DNA from: Rhodothermia bacterium
GTDB taxonomy: Bacteria > Bacteroidota > Rhodothermia > Rhodothermales > JAAAOL01
Reading direction: 5' to 3'
Assembly: GCA_030428385.1 (NCBI GenBank)
Contig: JAUIDY010000004.1
Location: 1-64,000 of the forward strand
DNA: 64,000 nucleotides
Both the position numbers and the translations under genes were made by a program. This document shows, one piece after another, positions 7,791-14,875 of this stretch. Every line of letters starts with the position of its first letter. The first letter of the stretch is position 1. The notes below the pieces were generated by a model. It saw only the letters and a list, made by a program, of their open reading frames with translations. It had not been told where the DNA came from and searched no databases.

Positions 7791-9320
7791 ATGCATCCGT
7801 CCGATTCAGAGAAGCACGTTGTGGTGGTGGGAGCCGGTCCGGCGGGGCTGACGGCGGCGTATGAACTATGCCGGCGCGGTATCCCGAACACCGTCGTGGA
7901 GAAAGCAAACGTGGTGGGCGGCATCTCGCAGACAGCCCGCTACAAAGGCTATCACTTCGACATCGGCGGGCACCGCTTTTTTACGAAGGTTAAAGTCGTC
8001 GATGATTTCTGGCACGAGGTCTTGCCCGATGAAGACTTCCTGACGTGCAGCCGCCTCTCGCGGATCTACTACAACAAGAAGTTTTTCTACTATCCGCTGC
8101 GTCCCGCCAACGCGCTGTGGGGCCTCGGGCTGTGGAACAGCACGCTCATCCTGCTCAGCTATTTCAAGGCGCAGTTTTATCCCACCAAAGAGGAGCGCTC
8201 GTTCGAGGACTGGGTCTCCAACCGATTTGGCAAGCGGCTCTACCGCACGTTTTTTAAGACGTACACCGAAAAGGTGTGGGGGATGCCGTGTTCTGAGATC
8301 GCCGCCGACTGGGCCGCGCAACGCATCAAGGGGCTCTCGCTGACATCGGCACTGAAGAATGCGGTGCTGCAACAGACGACGCGGCAAACTGACAAGGACG
8401 CCGTCATCAAGACCCTCATCGACTCGTTTCAGTACCCCAAGCGGGGGCCGGGCATGATGTGGGAGGTGGTGACGGAGACGATTCAGGAACGCGGCAGCAC
8501 GGTGCTGATGGAAACTGAGGCCGACCGGGTGCATGTACGCCACAACCGCGTGGAGGCCATCGAGGTGGCGACGGCGGGGGAGCGGCAGGTGCTGACGGGG
8601 TCGCACTTCATCAGCAGCATGCCCATCCGCACGCTGCTCCAGTCCATCACCCCGGCCCCGCCCCCCGACGTGGTAGCGGCTGCAAAACGACTCAAGTACC
8701 GCGACTTCCTCACGGTGGCGCTTATCATCGACCAGGAAGAACTGTTTCCCGACAACTGGATCTATATCCACGACCCAGAGGTGCACGTCGGGCGCATCCA
8801 GAACTTCAAGAACTGGAGCCCTTACATGGTGCCCGATGCGTCGAAGACGTGCCTGGGGCTGGAATACTTCTGCAACGAAGGCGACCACCTGTGGGCGATG
8901 GACGACGCCGATCTGGTGGCGCTGGGCCGCCGCGAGATCGACAAGCTGGGGCTGGCGCGGGCCGCCGACGTGCAGGATGGCTGTGTGGTGCGCATGCCCA
9001 AGGCGTATCCGGTGTATGATGCCGACTACCAGGACGCGCTGGCGGTGATCCGCGACTATGTCGCGCAGATCGAAAACCTGCAACTGGTGGGGCGCAACGG
9101 CATGCACCGCTACAACAACCAGGATCACTCCATGCTCACCGCGATGCTGGCGGTGCAAAATATCGAAGGCGCGACGTACGACCTGTGGAAAGTGAACGAC
9201 GACGATCACTACCATGAAGAAGTGCAGGCCGACGAAGCCGACCCCTACACGCAAGACCTCGCCGCGCTTCAGGCTACCCAGCCGCTGGTGCCGAGCAGCA
9301 TTGACGACGAGCAACGGTAA
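7791..9320 (+). CDS. NAD(P)/FAD-dependent oxidoreductase, amine-oxidase / protoporphyrinogen-oxidase fold
   Basis: 509 residues. A dinucleotide-binding GAGPAG motif is at residues 14-19 (HVVVVGAGPAGLTAAYEL), followed by the acidic ribose-binding end of strand 2 (VVEKANVVGG) and the GGHRFF segment common in COG1232-type enzymes. The protein is cytosolic or peripheral. Related proteins often lie in polysaccharide or glycolipid clusters, where some resemble UDP-galactopyranose mutase. Here it sits between two paralogous membrane proteins and downstream of a glycosyltransferase, so a role in modifying a lipid-linked sugar is a reasonable inference. No substrate can be assigned. Confidence 0.85.
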   Translation: MHPSDSEKHVVVVGAGPAGLTAAYELCRRGIPNTVVEKANVVGGISQTARYKGYHFDIGGHRFFTKVKVVDDFWHEVLPDEDFLTCSRLSRIYYNKKFFYYPLRPANALWGLGLWNSTLILLSYFKAQFYPTKEERSFEDWVSNRFGKRLYRTFFKTYTEKVWGMPCSEIAADWAAQRIKGLSLTSALKNAVLQQTTRQTDKDAVIKTLIDSFQYPKRGPGMMWEVVTETIQERGSTVLMETEADRVHVRHNRVEAIEVATAGERQVLTGSHFISSMPIRTLLQSITPAPPPDVVAAAKRLKYRDFLTVALIIDQEELFPDNWIYIHDPEVHVGRIQNFKNWSPYMVPDASKTCLGLEYFCNEGDHLWAMDDADLVALGRREIDKLGLARAADVQDGCVVRMPKAYPVYDADYQDALAVIRDYVAQIENLQLVGRNGMHRYNNQDHSMLTAMLAVQNIEGATYDLWKVNDDDHYHEEVQADEADPYTQDLAALQATQPLVPSSIDDEQR

Positions 9321-9352
9321 CCGTAACCGTACAAAACTGAATGGTGACTCTT

Positions 9353-9706
9353 ATGACGCAACCCACCGCTGTTCAGGATAATCAGGAAGACCGCCGCGCC
9401 GATGAACTGTTGATGCGGGCGATCCGGCGCATTCACAGCACCATCCTGGGCCTTGTTTTCGGGATTCTGTTTGGCCTGCTCATTTTTGTGGCCACGGCGG
9501 TGTTGGTGGTGAAAGGTCCGTGGTCCCCCGGCGATGAAGTAGGGCCGCACCTGATCTTGCTGAGCCACTTTTTCCCCGGCTACACCGTGACGTGGGGCGG
9601 CAGCTTTCTGGGCGGGTTCTATGGGTTTGTCACCGGCTTTCTCGGCGGGTGGCTCATCGGTTGGGTATACAATGCCCTCATCACGTTCAAGAGCCGTCGC
9701 CGCTGA
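9353..9706 (+). CDS. Small membrane protein, paralogue of the product at 7370-7750
   Basis: 117 residues from the ATG at 9353 (an in-frame ATG at 9341 is also possible). A charged N-terminal helix (NQEDRRADELLMRAIRRI) precedes two hydrophobic segments and a basic tail KSRRR. The FFPGYTVTWGGSF...GGWLIGWVYN block is shared with the paralogue upstream of the oxidoreductase. The two proteins may form a heteromeric membrane anchor for the enzyme encoded between them; that is inference from gene order and similarity. Confidence 0.75.
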   Translation: MTQPTAVQDNQEDRRADELLMRAIRRIHSTILGLVFGILFGLLIFVATAVLVVKGPWSPGDEVGPHLILLSHFFPGYTVTWGGSFLGGFYGFVTGFLGGWLIGWVYNALITFKSRRR

Positions 9707-9715
9707 AAGGCTGGA

Positions 9716-10012
9716 TCAGTCCTTTGGCTTTTCCTTGTCTTCGTCGGGGCGGTAGAGCGTCACGACGCGGCCCATCGTCTGGACGACCTGTACGCCTTCA
9801 AGGCCTTGCGCCAGCGTGTAGCCCGTGTCGCGGGGTTCTTGCGGGGCCGTGTCCAGCACCTTCACCTTGAGCAGTTCGCGGGTGTGGAAGGCCTCTTCGA
9901 GCGCGTGCAAGGTGGCGGCCGTCACGCCGTCTTTGCCGATGTGAACGATAGGTTTGAGGCCATGCGCCTGCCCCCGAAGGTCGGCGCGTTGTTTGGACGT
10001 AAGCGTTTTGAT
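9716..10012 (-). CDS. yhbY: YhbY family RNA-binding protein with a probable ATC start
   Basis: A CRS1-YhbY domain protein of about 98 residues (E. coli YhbY has 97), implicated in ribosome or tRNA maturation. Conserved segments are LTSKQRADLRGQAHGLKP, a GKDGVT loop and a VVTLYRPD end. No ATG, GTG or TTG lies in frame near the family start. The codon at the expected place is ATC at 10012, and GGAG sits seven bases before it. The frame stays open further upstream to a GTG at 10210, but that extension runs through the MITE-like insert. Either ATC is used, or the insert now supplies an extended N-terminus. Confidence 0.85.
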   Translation of the reverse strand: MKTLTSKQRADLRGQAHGLKPIVHIGKDGVTAATLHALEEAFHTRELLKVKVLDTAPQEPRDTGYTLAQGLEGVQVVQTMGRVVTLYRPDEDKEKPKD

Positions 10013-10044
10013 GGTCGTACTCCGGATCGTGGAAAGAGAAGGAC

Positions 10045-10233
10045 TTAGAAACTGTCTGGTACGTCGAATTGGGGCTGTGCCGGTCGCTTTTCGGCCCACC
10101 GCCGCCCGATGCCCTGCGGCTCCGCCTTCGGTTTTTCGGCCCGTAGCGCTGCTACGAGCCTCGAAATCGGACGACGCTGGTCTCGAAAATCGCCTCGGCT
10201 CGCCGACCAACCCCTGTACCAGACAGTTTCTTA
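10045..10233. mobile_element. MITE-like insertion with 15-bp terminal inverted repeats
   Basis: A 183-bp segment (10048-10230) bounded by perfect 15-bp inverted repeats, GAAACTGTCTGGTAC and GTACCAGACAGTTTC. Direct TTA repeats at 10045-10047 and 10231-10233 look like a 3-bp target duplication. It has no transposase. Three-base duplications are typical of some IS5-family subgroups, so a non-autonomous derivative is likely. The interior contains ttttcggccc twice and a small CGTAGC/GCTACG stem. It inserted 33 bp upstream of the probable yhbY start codon. Confidence 0.75.
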
Positions 10234-10387
10234 AAATACGTTGTGTCGCCGTTGTTTTTGTTCAGCGGCTTTTTCATCCGTTCTACCTCGCCCGTCAACC
10301 CCGTCGTCTTCGCCGAAGAACACGCGAAGGGGTGCATCCTCCGGCAACGGCTTCGTACCTTAGCGCCTCTCACCAACCGAGATCACC

Positions 10388-11251
10388 ATGTACGAAGACA
10401 CCACCGCCCGCCTCCTGATTCGCTGCGCCGACCGGCCCGGCATCGTGGCGTCGGTTTCCAACTTTCTCTATAACCACGGGGCCAACATCACGGCGCTCGA
10501 CCAGCATTCGACCGATCCCGAAGACGGCACCTTTTTCCTGCGCCTCGAATTTCAGACGCCGCACCTGGACCTGCCGCGTCCGGTGCTGGAGCGCTCGTTC
10601 GCTACGGCGGTGGCCGACCGGTACGACATGGAGTGGCGCATCAGCTATGCGTCTGAGCGCAAAAAGATGGCGCTGATGGTGTCGAAGTACGACCACGCCT
10701 TGCTCGAACTGCTGTGGCGCTCCACCCGGGGCGAGTTGCCCGTCGAGGTGACCATGGTCATTAGCAACCACCCGGATTTGAAGGCGGCGGTGGAGAACTT
10801 CGGCATCTCGTACCACCATGTGCCCGTCACCAAAGCCAACAAGCCCGAGGCCGAAGCGCAGGCGCTGGACCTCCTCGACGGGCAGGCCGACCTGATTGTG
10901 CTGGCACGGTACATGCAAATCCTGACAGACGATTTTGTGCGGCGCTATCCGAACTGCATCATCAACATCCACCACTCGTTTTTGCCCGCCTTCATCGGGG
11001 CCGATCCGTATCGGCGGGCGTATGAGCGCGGCGTGAAGCTCATTGGGGCGACGGCGCACTACGTCACCGCCGACCTCGACGAAGGCCCGATCATCGAGCA
11101 AGATGTGATCCGCGTCTCGCACCGCCAACCCGTGCCCGTGCTCAAGGAACTAGGCGCCGACATCGAGCGCACGGTGCTGGCGCGGGCCGTCCGCTGGCAC
11201 CTCGAAGACCGCATCATCGTACATGGCAACAAGACGGTGGTGTTTGTTTAA
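10388..11251 (+). CDS. purU: Formyltetrahydrofolate deformylase
   Basis: 287 residues. Hydrolyses 10-formyl-THF to formate and THF, balancing one-carbon pools and feeding formate to PurT-type purine synthesis. An N-terminal ACT domain (about 5-85, [14 protein letters not shown]) precedes the formyltransferase-fold catalytic domain. The catalytic triad is visible as Asn193 and His195 ([12 protein letters not shown]) and Asp231 (TADLDEGP). Length and layout are normal. It stands alone between the MITE-like element and a dispersed repeat. Confidence 0.95.
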   Translation: MYEDTTARLLIRCADRPGIVASVSNFLYNHGANITALDQHSTDPEDGTFFLRLEFQTPHLDLPRPVLERSFATAVADRYDMEWRISYASERKKMALMVSKYDHALLELLWRSTRGELPVEVTMVISNHPDLKAAVENFGISYHHVPVTKANKPEAEAQALDLLDGQADLIVLARYMQILTDDFVRRYPNCIINIHHSFLPAFIGADPYRRAYERGVKLIGATAHYVTADLDEGPIIEQDVIRVSHRQPVPVLKELGADIERTVLARAVRWHLEDRIIVHGNKTVVFV

Positions 11252-11293
11252 GCGGTTGGGGAAAAGGGGGCTTGTTTACGTCTCTATTACCAG

Positions 11294-11397
11294 GTTGTCG
11301 CGAGGAGCCCACGGCGACGTGGCGCTCCCACCCCGTCTGCAATGCTATGTCCCATCGGGGTGAGATCACCACAGGATCAAAGATCCTTCGTGATGAC
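11294..11397. repeat. Dispersed palindromic element, full copy B
   Basis: Also 104 bp, matching copy A at both ends, in the inner CACCCC / GGGGTG arms and in the stem AGGATC/GATCCT with a three-base loop. Two changes in the left border (GTTGTC for GTCATC) and a few in the arm show independent drift. It fills most of the 292-bp gap between purU and the aminotransferase gene; nothing else is evident there. Confidence 0.85.
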
Positions 11398-11543
11398 GAG
11401 AAGAAAGGAAGTTGGTTGTGTCAGCCGCCCAGTATGCGCAACAGGCGTTAAGTCACTAAAAAACAGCAGAGACCTTGCAAAAAACCGCGCCAGCAAGCAC
11501 CTTTACGGCTGTGCATGCGGTGTCAACGGAACGGAAAAGCATT

Positions 11544-13040
11544 ATGCAATCGATGGAAGCCTATTTTGAGCCCTTTCGGCAACAGGTGGTTGGGTGCGAA
11601 CAGCCCTTCGACACGCCCTACGGCACGCACCGGATCGTGTATGCCGACTGGGTGGCGAGTGGGCGCTTGTATGGCCCCATTGAGGATGTGATGCGCCAGC
11701 GGTTTGGGCCGTTTGTGGGCAATACGCACACGGAAACAACGGTGACGGGCACGGCGATGACGCATGCGTACCACCATGCCCAGCATCTGCTGAAACGCCA
11801 CGTCAACGCAGGGCCGAACGACCTTATTCTGACGTGTGGCTCGGGCATGACCCGCGTGCTGACCAAACTCCAGCGCATCCTCGGGCTGCTGATCCCGGAG
11901 CGGGTACGGCGCTACGTACAGGTCCCGGAGGCTGAGCGCCCCGTGGTCTTCGTCACACACATGGAGCACCACTCGAACCACACCTCATGGCTCGAAACCA
12001 TTGCCGACGTGGAATGGCTGCCGCCCGACGAGCGCGGGCTCGTGTGCCTGGCGCACCTGGAAGAAGCGCTCGCCAAATACAAGGACCGTCCGTACAAAAT
12101 CGGAGCGTTTACCGCGTGCTCCAACGTGACCGGTATCTGCACGCCCTACCACGAACTGGCGCGGCTGATGCACCAGCACGGCGGCGTGTGCTTCATCGAC
12201 TTCGCCGCGTCGGGGCCGTACGTAGACATCGACATGCACCCCGCCGACGACCCCGAGGCGCGGCTCGACGCCGTTTATTTCTCCCCGCACAAGTTTCTCG
12301 GCGGTCCCGGTTCGACGGGTGTCCTGATTTTTAATGCAGCGCTGTACCACAACCGCACGCCCGACCAGCCCGGTGGTGGCACCGTGGACTGGACGAATCC
12401 GTGGGGCGAGCATCGCTATGTGGCCGACATCGAGGCGCGGGAAGATGGCGGGACGCCCGCGTTTTTGCAGACCATCCGGGCGGCGCTGGCGGTGCAACTA
12501 AAGGAGGCGATGGGGACAGACAAGATCCACGCCCGCGAGCAAGAACTGCTGGCGCAGGCGTTCACGAAGCTGCGCACCGTGCCCGGCCTCCGCATCCTTG
12601 CCGATCATGTGGAAGACCGCATCGGCATTGTGTCGTTCTACATCGAAAACATCCACTACAACCTGGTGGTGCGGCTGCTCAACGACCGTTTTGGCATCCA
12701 GGTGCGCGGCGGTTGTTCTTGTGCCGGTACGTATGGGCACTACCTGCTGCACGTCGATTGGGACCGGTCGCACCTTATCGCCGAGCAGATTGCGCATGGC
12801 GACCTGTCGGAGAAGCCGGGCTGGGTTCGTTTGTCGCTGCACCCGACCCTCACCGACGCCGAACTGGATGACATCGTGGAGGCGTTGCATGCGATTGTCG
12901 CCAACGTGGAGGCGTGGCGGGTCGATTATCGCTACGACAACCACACCAACGAATACCACCACCACGACAAGGCCGACCCAACGCCTGGGATGGTGAATAC
13001 GTGGTTCACGGTGCCCACGGGCGCGCCCGTGGGGGTCTGA
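11544..13040 (+). CDS. Class V aminotransferase / cysteine-desulfurase-like PLP enzyme
   Basis: 498 residues from the ATG at 11544; a TTG 69 bp upstream would add an unconserved tail. The PLP-binding lysine is about residue 250 in YFSPHKFLGGPGSTG, preceded by the cofactor-contacting Asp in CFIDFAASGPYV. Near the C-terminus a GGCSCAG loop (Cys391, Cys393) occupies the place of the catalytic cysteine of SufS-type desulfurases. At nearly 500 residues it is longer than SufS or IscS, and no iron-sulfur assembly genes are nearby. Desulfurase activity is possible but unproven. Cytosolic. Confidence 0.85.
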   Translation: MQSMEAYFEPFRQQVVGCEQPFDTPYGTHRIVYADWVASGRLYGPIEDVMRQRFGPFVGNTHTETTVTGTAMTHAYHHAQHLLKRHVNAGPNDLILTCGSGMTRVLTKLQRILGLLIPERVRRYVQVPEAERPVVFVTHMEHHSNHTSWLETIADVEWLPPDERGLVCLAHLEEALAKYKDRPYKIGAFTACSNVTGICTPYHELARLMHQHGGVCFIDFAASGPYVDIDMHPADDPEARLDAVYFSPHKFLGGPGSTGVLIFNAALYHNRTPDQPGGGTVDWTNPWGEHRYVADIEAREDGGTPAFLQTIRAALAVQLKEAMGTDKIHAREQELLAQAFTKLRTVPGLRILADHVEDRIGIVSFYIENIHYNLVVRLLNDRFGIQVRGGCSCAGTYGHYLLHVDWDRSHLIAEQIAHGDLSEKPGWVRLSLHPTLTDAELDDIVEALHAIVANVEAWRVDYRYDNHTNEYHHHDKADPTPGMVNTWFTVPTGAPVGV

Positions 13041-13059
13041 GCGACTCCGCCCTCTTGTT

Positions 13060-13101
13060 GTCATCGTGAGGAGCCCACGGCGACGTGGCGATCTCACCCC
13101 G
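13060..13101. repeat. Dispersed palindromic element, left half only (copy C)
   Basis: 42 bp matching the left arm of copy A with one change (GTCATCGTGAGG). No right arm follows; the sequence passes into the region just past the end of the GH16 gene. It shows that half elements occur as well as full ones. Confidence 0.75.
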
Positions 13102-13130
13102 TTTGGGATAAAACACCCGCCGTCTGCCGT

Positions 13131-13976
13131 CTATTCTTCGCCCCGCTGGTACACCCGCACGTAGTCGATCTCGAAGCGCTGGGGGAAGACCGTCGTTTCG
13201 TCGGGGTTGCCGGGCCAGTTGCCGCCCACGGCGAGGTTGAGCAGCAGATGAAACTCTTCGTCGAACGGGGCGGGGAAGGCGTGCCCGTCGGTGTGCCACT
13301 GCGTCTGGGTGGCGTAGCGTTCGCCGTCGATGTACCAGCGCATCTCGCCGTGGTCCCATTCGATGGCAAAGACGTGGAAGTCGTCGTTGAACGTGCCACT
13401 GGGAAGGTTGTAGCTGTTCGACGAACTGGTGTTGTTGGGCCAGCTTCCGCCGTAGTGCAGCGTGCCGTGGATGGTGCGGGGCTCGTGGCCGAGGTATTCC
13501 ATGATGTCGATCTCGCCGCTGGCGGCCCAGCCGCCGTAGACATCGCTGGTGGGCAGCATCCAGATGGCGGGCCAGAGGCCCTGCCCGATGGGCAGCTTGG
13601 CGCGGACCTCCACGCGGGCGAAGCGCCAGTCGCCCCGGTTCATCGTGCGCAGCCGCGCCGAGGTGTAGCCCGCACCGCCACCGGATTGCTCGCGGGCGGT
13701 GATGACGAGGACGCCGTCTTCAATCGTGGCGTTGGCGGCCTGATACCATTGCAGTTCGTTGTTGCCCCAGCCACAGATGCCCAGGTTACAGCCGTCGCCG
13801 ATCATCGCTTCCCATTTGCTGGCGTCCAGCGCAGCCCCGTCGAACTCGTCTTGCCACACCAGTTCAAAATCGCCGGTGTTGGGCGTCGGGTCTTGGTTGG
13901 GTTCCGTGTCGCTGTTGGTGGTGCCACACGCGACGATGAGGCAGGCGCTGAGAAGCAGGACGAGGCTGGGTTTCAT
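13131..13976 (-). CDS. Glycoside hydrolase family 16 lipoprotein (laminarinase-like)
   Basis: 281 residues from the ATG at 13976. The signal sequence ends in a lipobox (CLIVACGTT, Cys17), so it is predicted to be anchored on the outer membrane or exported. The GH16 catalytic signature ExDxxE is Glu155, Asp157 and Glu160 (SGEIDIMEY): nucleophile, helper and acid/base. The WQDEFDG, WPAIWMLP and FEIDYVRVY segments are typical. Endo-beta-1,3-glucanase activity is the best guess; the substrate cannot be fixed from sequence. No sugar transporter is adjacent, so it looks like a lone scavenging enzyme. Confidence 0.93.
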   Translation of the reverse strand: MKPSLVLLLSACLIVACGTTNSDTEPNQDPTPNTGDFELVWQDEFDGAALDASKWEAMIGDGCNLGICGWGNNELQWYQAANATIEDGVLVITAREQSGGGAGYTSARLRTMNRGDWRFARVEVRAKLPIGQGLWPAIWMLPTSDVYGGWAASGEIDIMEYLGHEPRTIHGTLHYGGSWPNNTSSSNSYNLPSGTFNDDFHVFAIEWDHGEMRWYIDGERYATQTQWHTDGHAFPAPFDEEFHLLLNLAVGGNWPGNPDETTVFPQRFEIDYVRVYQRGEE

Positions 13977-14875
13977 GGGGCGATCGGGTATGCGGGTATT
14001 TGGGTGTGGGCGTGTGCATAGATACAATCCCCAAACACACGCCTAAGGGCCCAGACAGTTCAGCCTTTGCGCACAAAGAAGCAAGCGGCCCCAAACGTGC
14101 CAACGGTAAACATCCACGAAGGAGAAGACATCCAGAGGTTGATTGCCGACGCTATGGTGCGACTTGGGGGAGAAGCAGAGGTGTTGAGGCTGGGCAGCCA
14201 CGCTGCAAAAGAGTGCTGCAAAAACAACCCAAAGCGAACCAGAGGCCTAGCATGCACATCAGCCTTAGCAAAATCGGAGGCTCGGACGTGGAGCGCTGGA
14301 AATCAAGAGTGCAACCGTTGCTTCCTTGGTGTCATGCCGGCTTCCCGCATCAAGTGCGGGACACGCACAGATGTGATAGCGCGTTGTTTCTGAGCGATCG
14401 AGCTAAAAGAACTGTAAACACGTCCTAAAGCGTGCAAACCTGAGAGACCTCCGTTCCCCCGATCAGAGATCTCCCAGGTTTTTGTTGCACATAGAAAGTT
14501 GGTGTGTGGTCTGCCCTGCTTCTTTCCGTACAGTCCCCCAGTGGAAAAACAGGTTGCCACGGATTCTCCATGTAAATGGAGATTGTATGAAAGCCTTTTC
14601 AACAGAAAAGCGCAAGTACAGCGTTCAGAAAAGCGAAACTGTAAAGGTCGTTTCACCAACTTTCCAGTCTCCACGATAATCATTCTTCATTGTGTAATCA
14701 ATACACAATGGGAAATCTTCATAGTTCAGCGTCGGCAAAACCTGCTTTTTGACATGACTTTTAGCGATTTAATCGCGCTGTCGCCCTTTTTTTAAGGGCC
14801 AAGCTTGTTTTTGGGTTTGCTGAGCGGTTTCGTTAATTCAAGAAGAAGTCCTGCTCCGTCTCTTCCTGCCTTGTT
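13977..14875. other. 900-bp noncoding stretch rich in inverted repeats
   Basis: No gene is supported. A short open frame from 14067 (IHEGEDIQRLIADAMVRLGG) has a helical look and could be a gene relic; it loses coding character after about 14220. From 14400 on the DNA is clearly less GC-rich than its surroundings. Hairpins found: CCCGCA/TGCGGG (14344-14360), TCTCCAT/ATGGAGA (14565-14582), CATTGTGTA/TACACAATG (14688-14710), GCGAT/ATCGC (14764-14776) and GCCCTT/AAGGGC (14783-14799). The last three lie upstream of the nuclease gene and may be regulatory. Confidence 0.5.
14688..14710. promoter_or_regulatory. Perfect 9-bp dyad, operator-like
   Basis: CATTGTGTA and TACACAATG separated by five bases, with no mismatch. 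It lies 166 bp before the secreted nuclease start. No run of T follows, so a protein-binding site is more likely than a terminator. No cognate regulator can be named. Confidence 0.45.

Noticed and set aside
10013-10210. N-terminal extension of yhbY from the GTG at 10210
   Set aside because: It runs through the MITE-like insert, is arginine/serine-rich and has no counterpart in the family. Kept only as an alternative start produced by the insertion.
14048-14060. CCAGACAGTT resembling the MITE terminal repeat
   Set aside because: Only ten bases match and no partner repeat or target duplication is found nearby.
14344-14360. CCCGCA/TGCGGG hairpin as another member of the palindromic element family
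   Set aside because: It lacks the GTCATCGCGAGG border and the GATCTCACCCC arms, so it is a separate hairpin.
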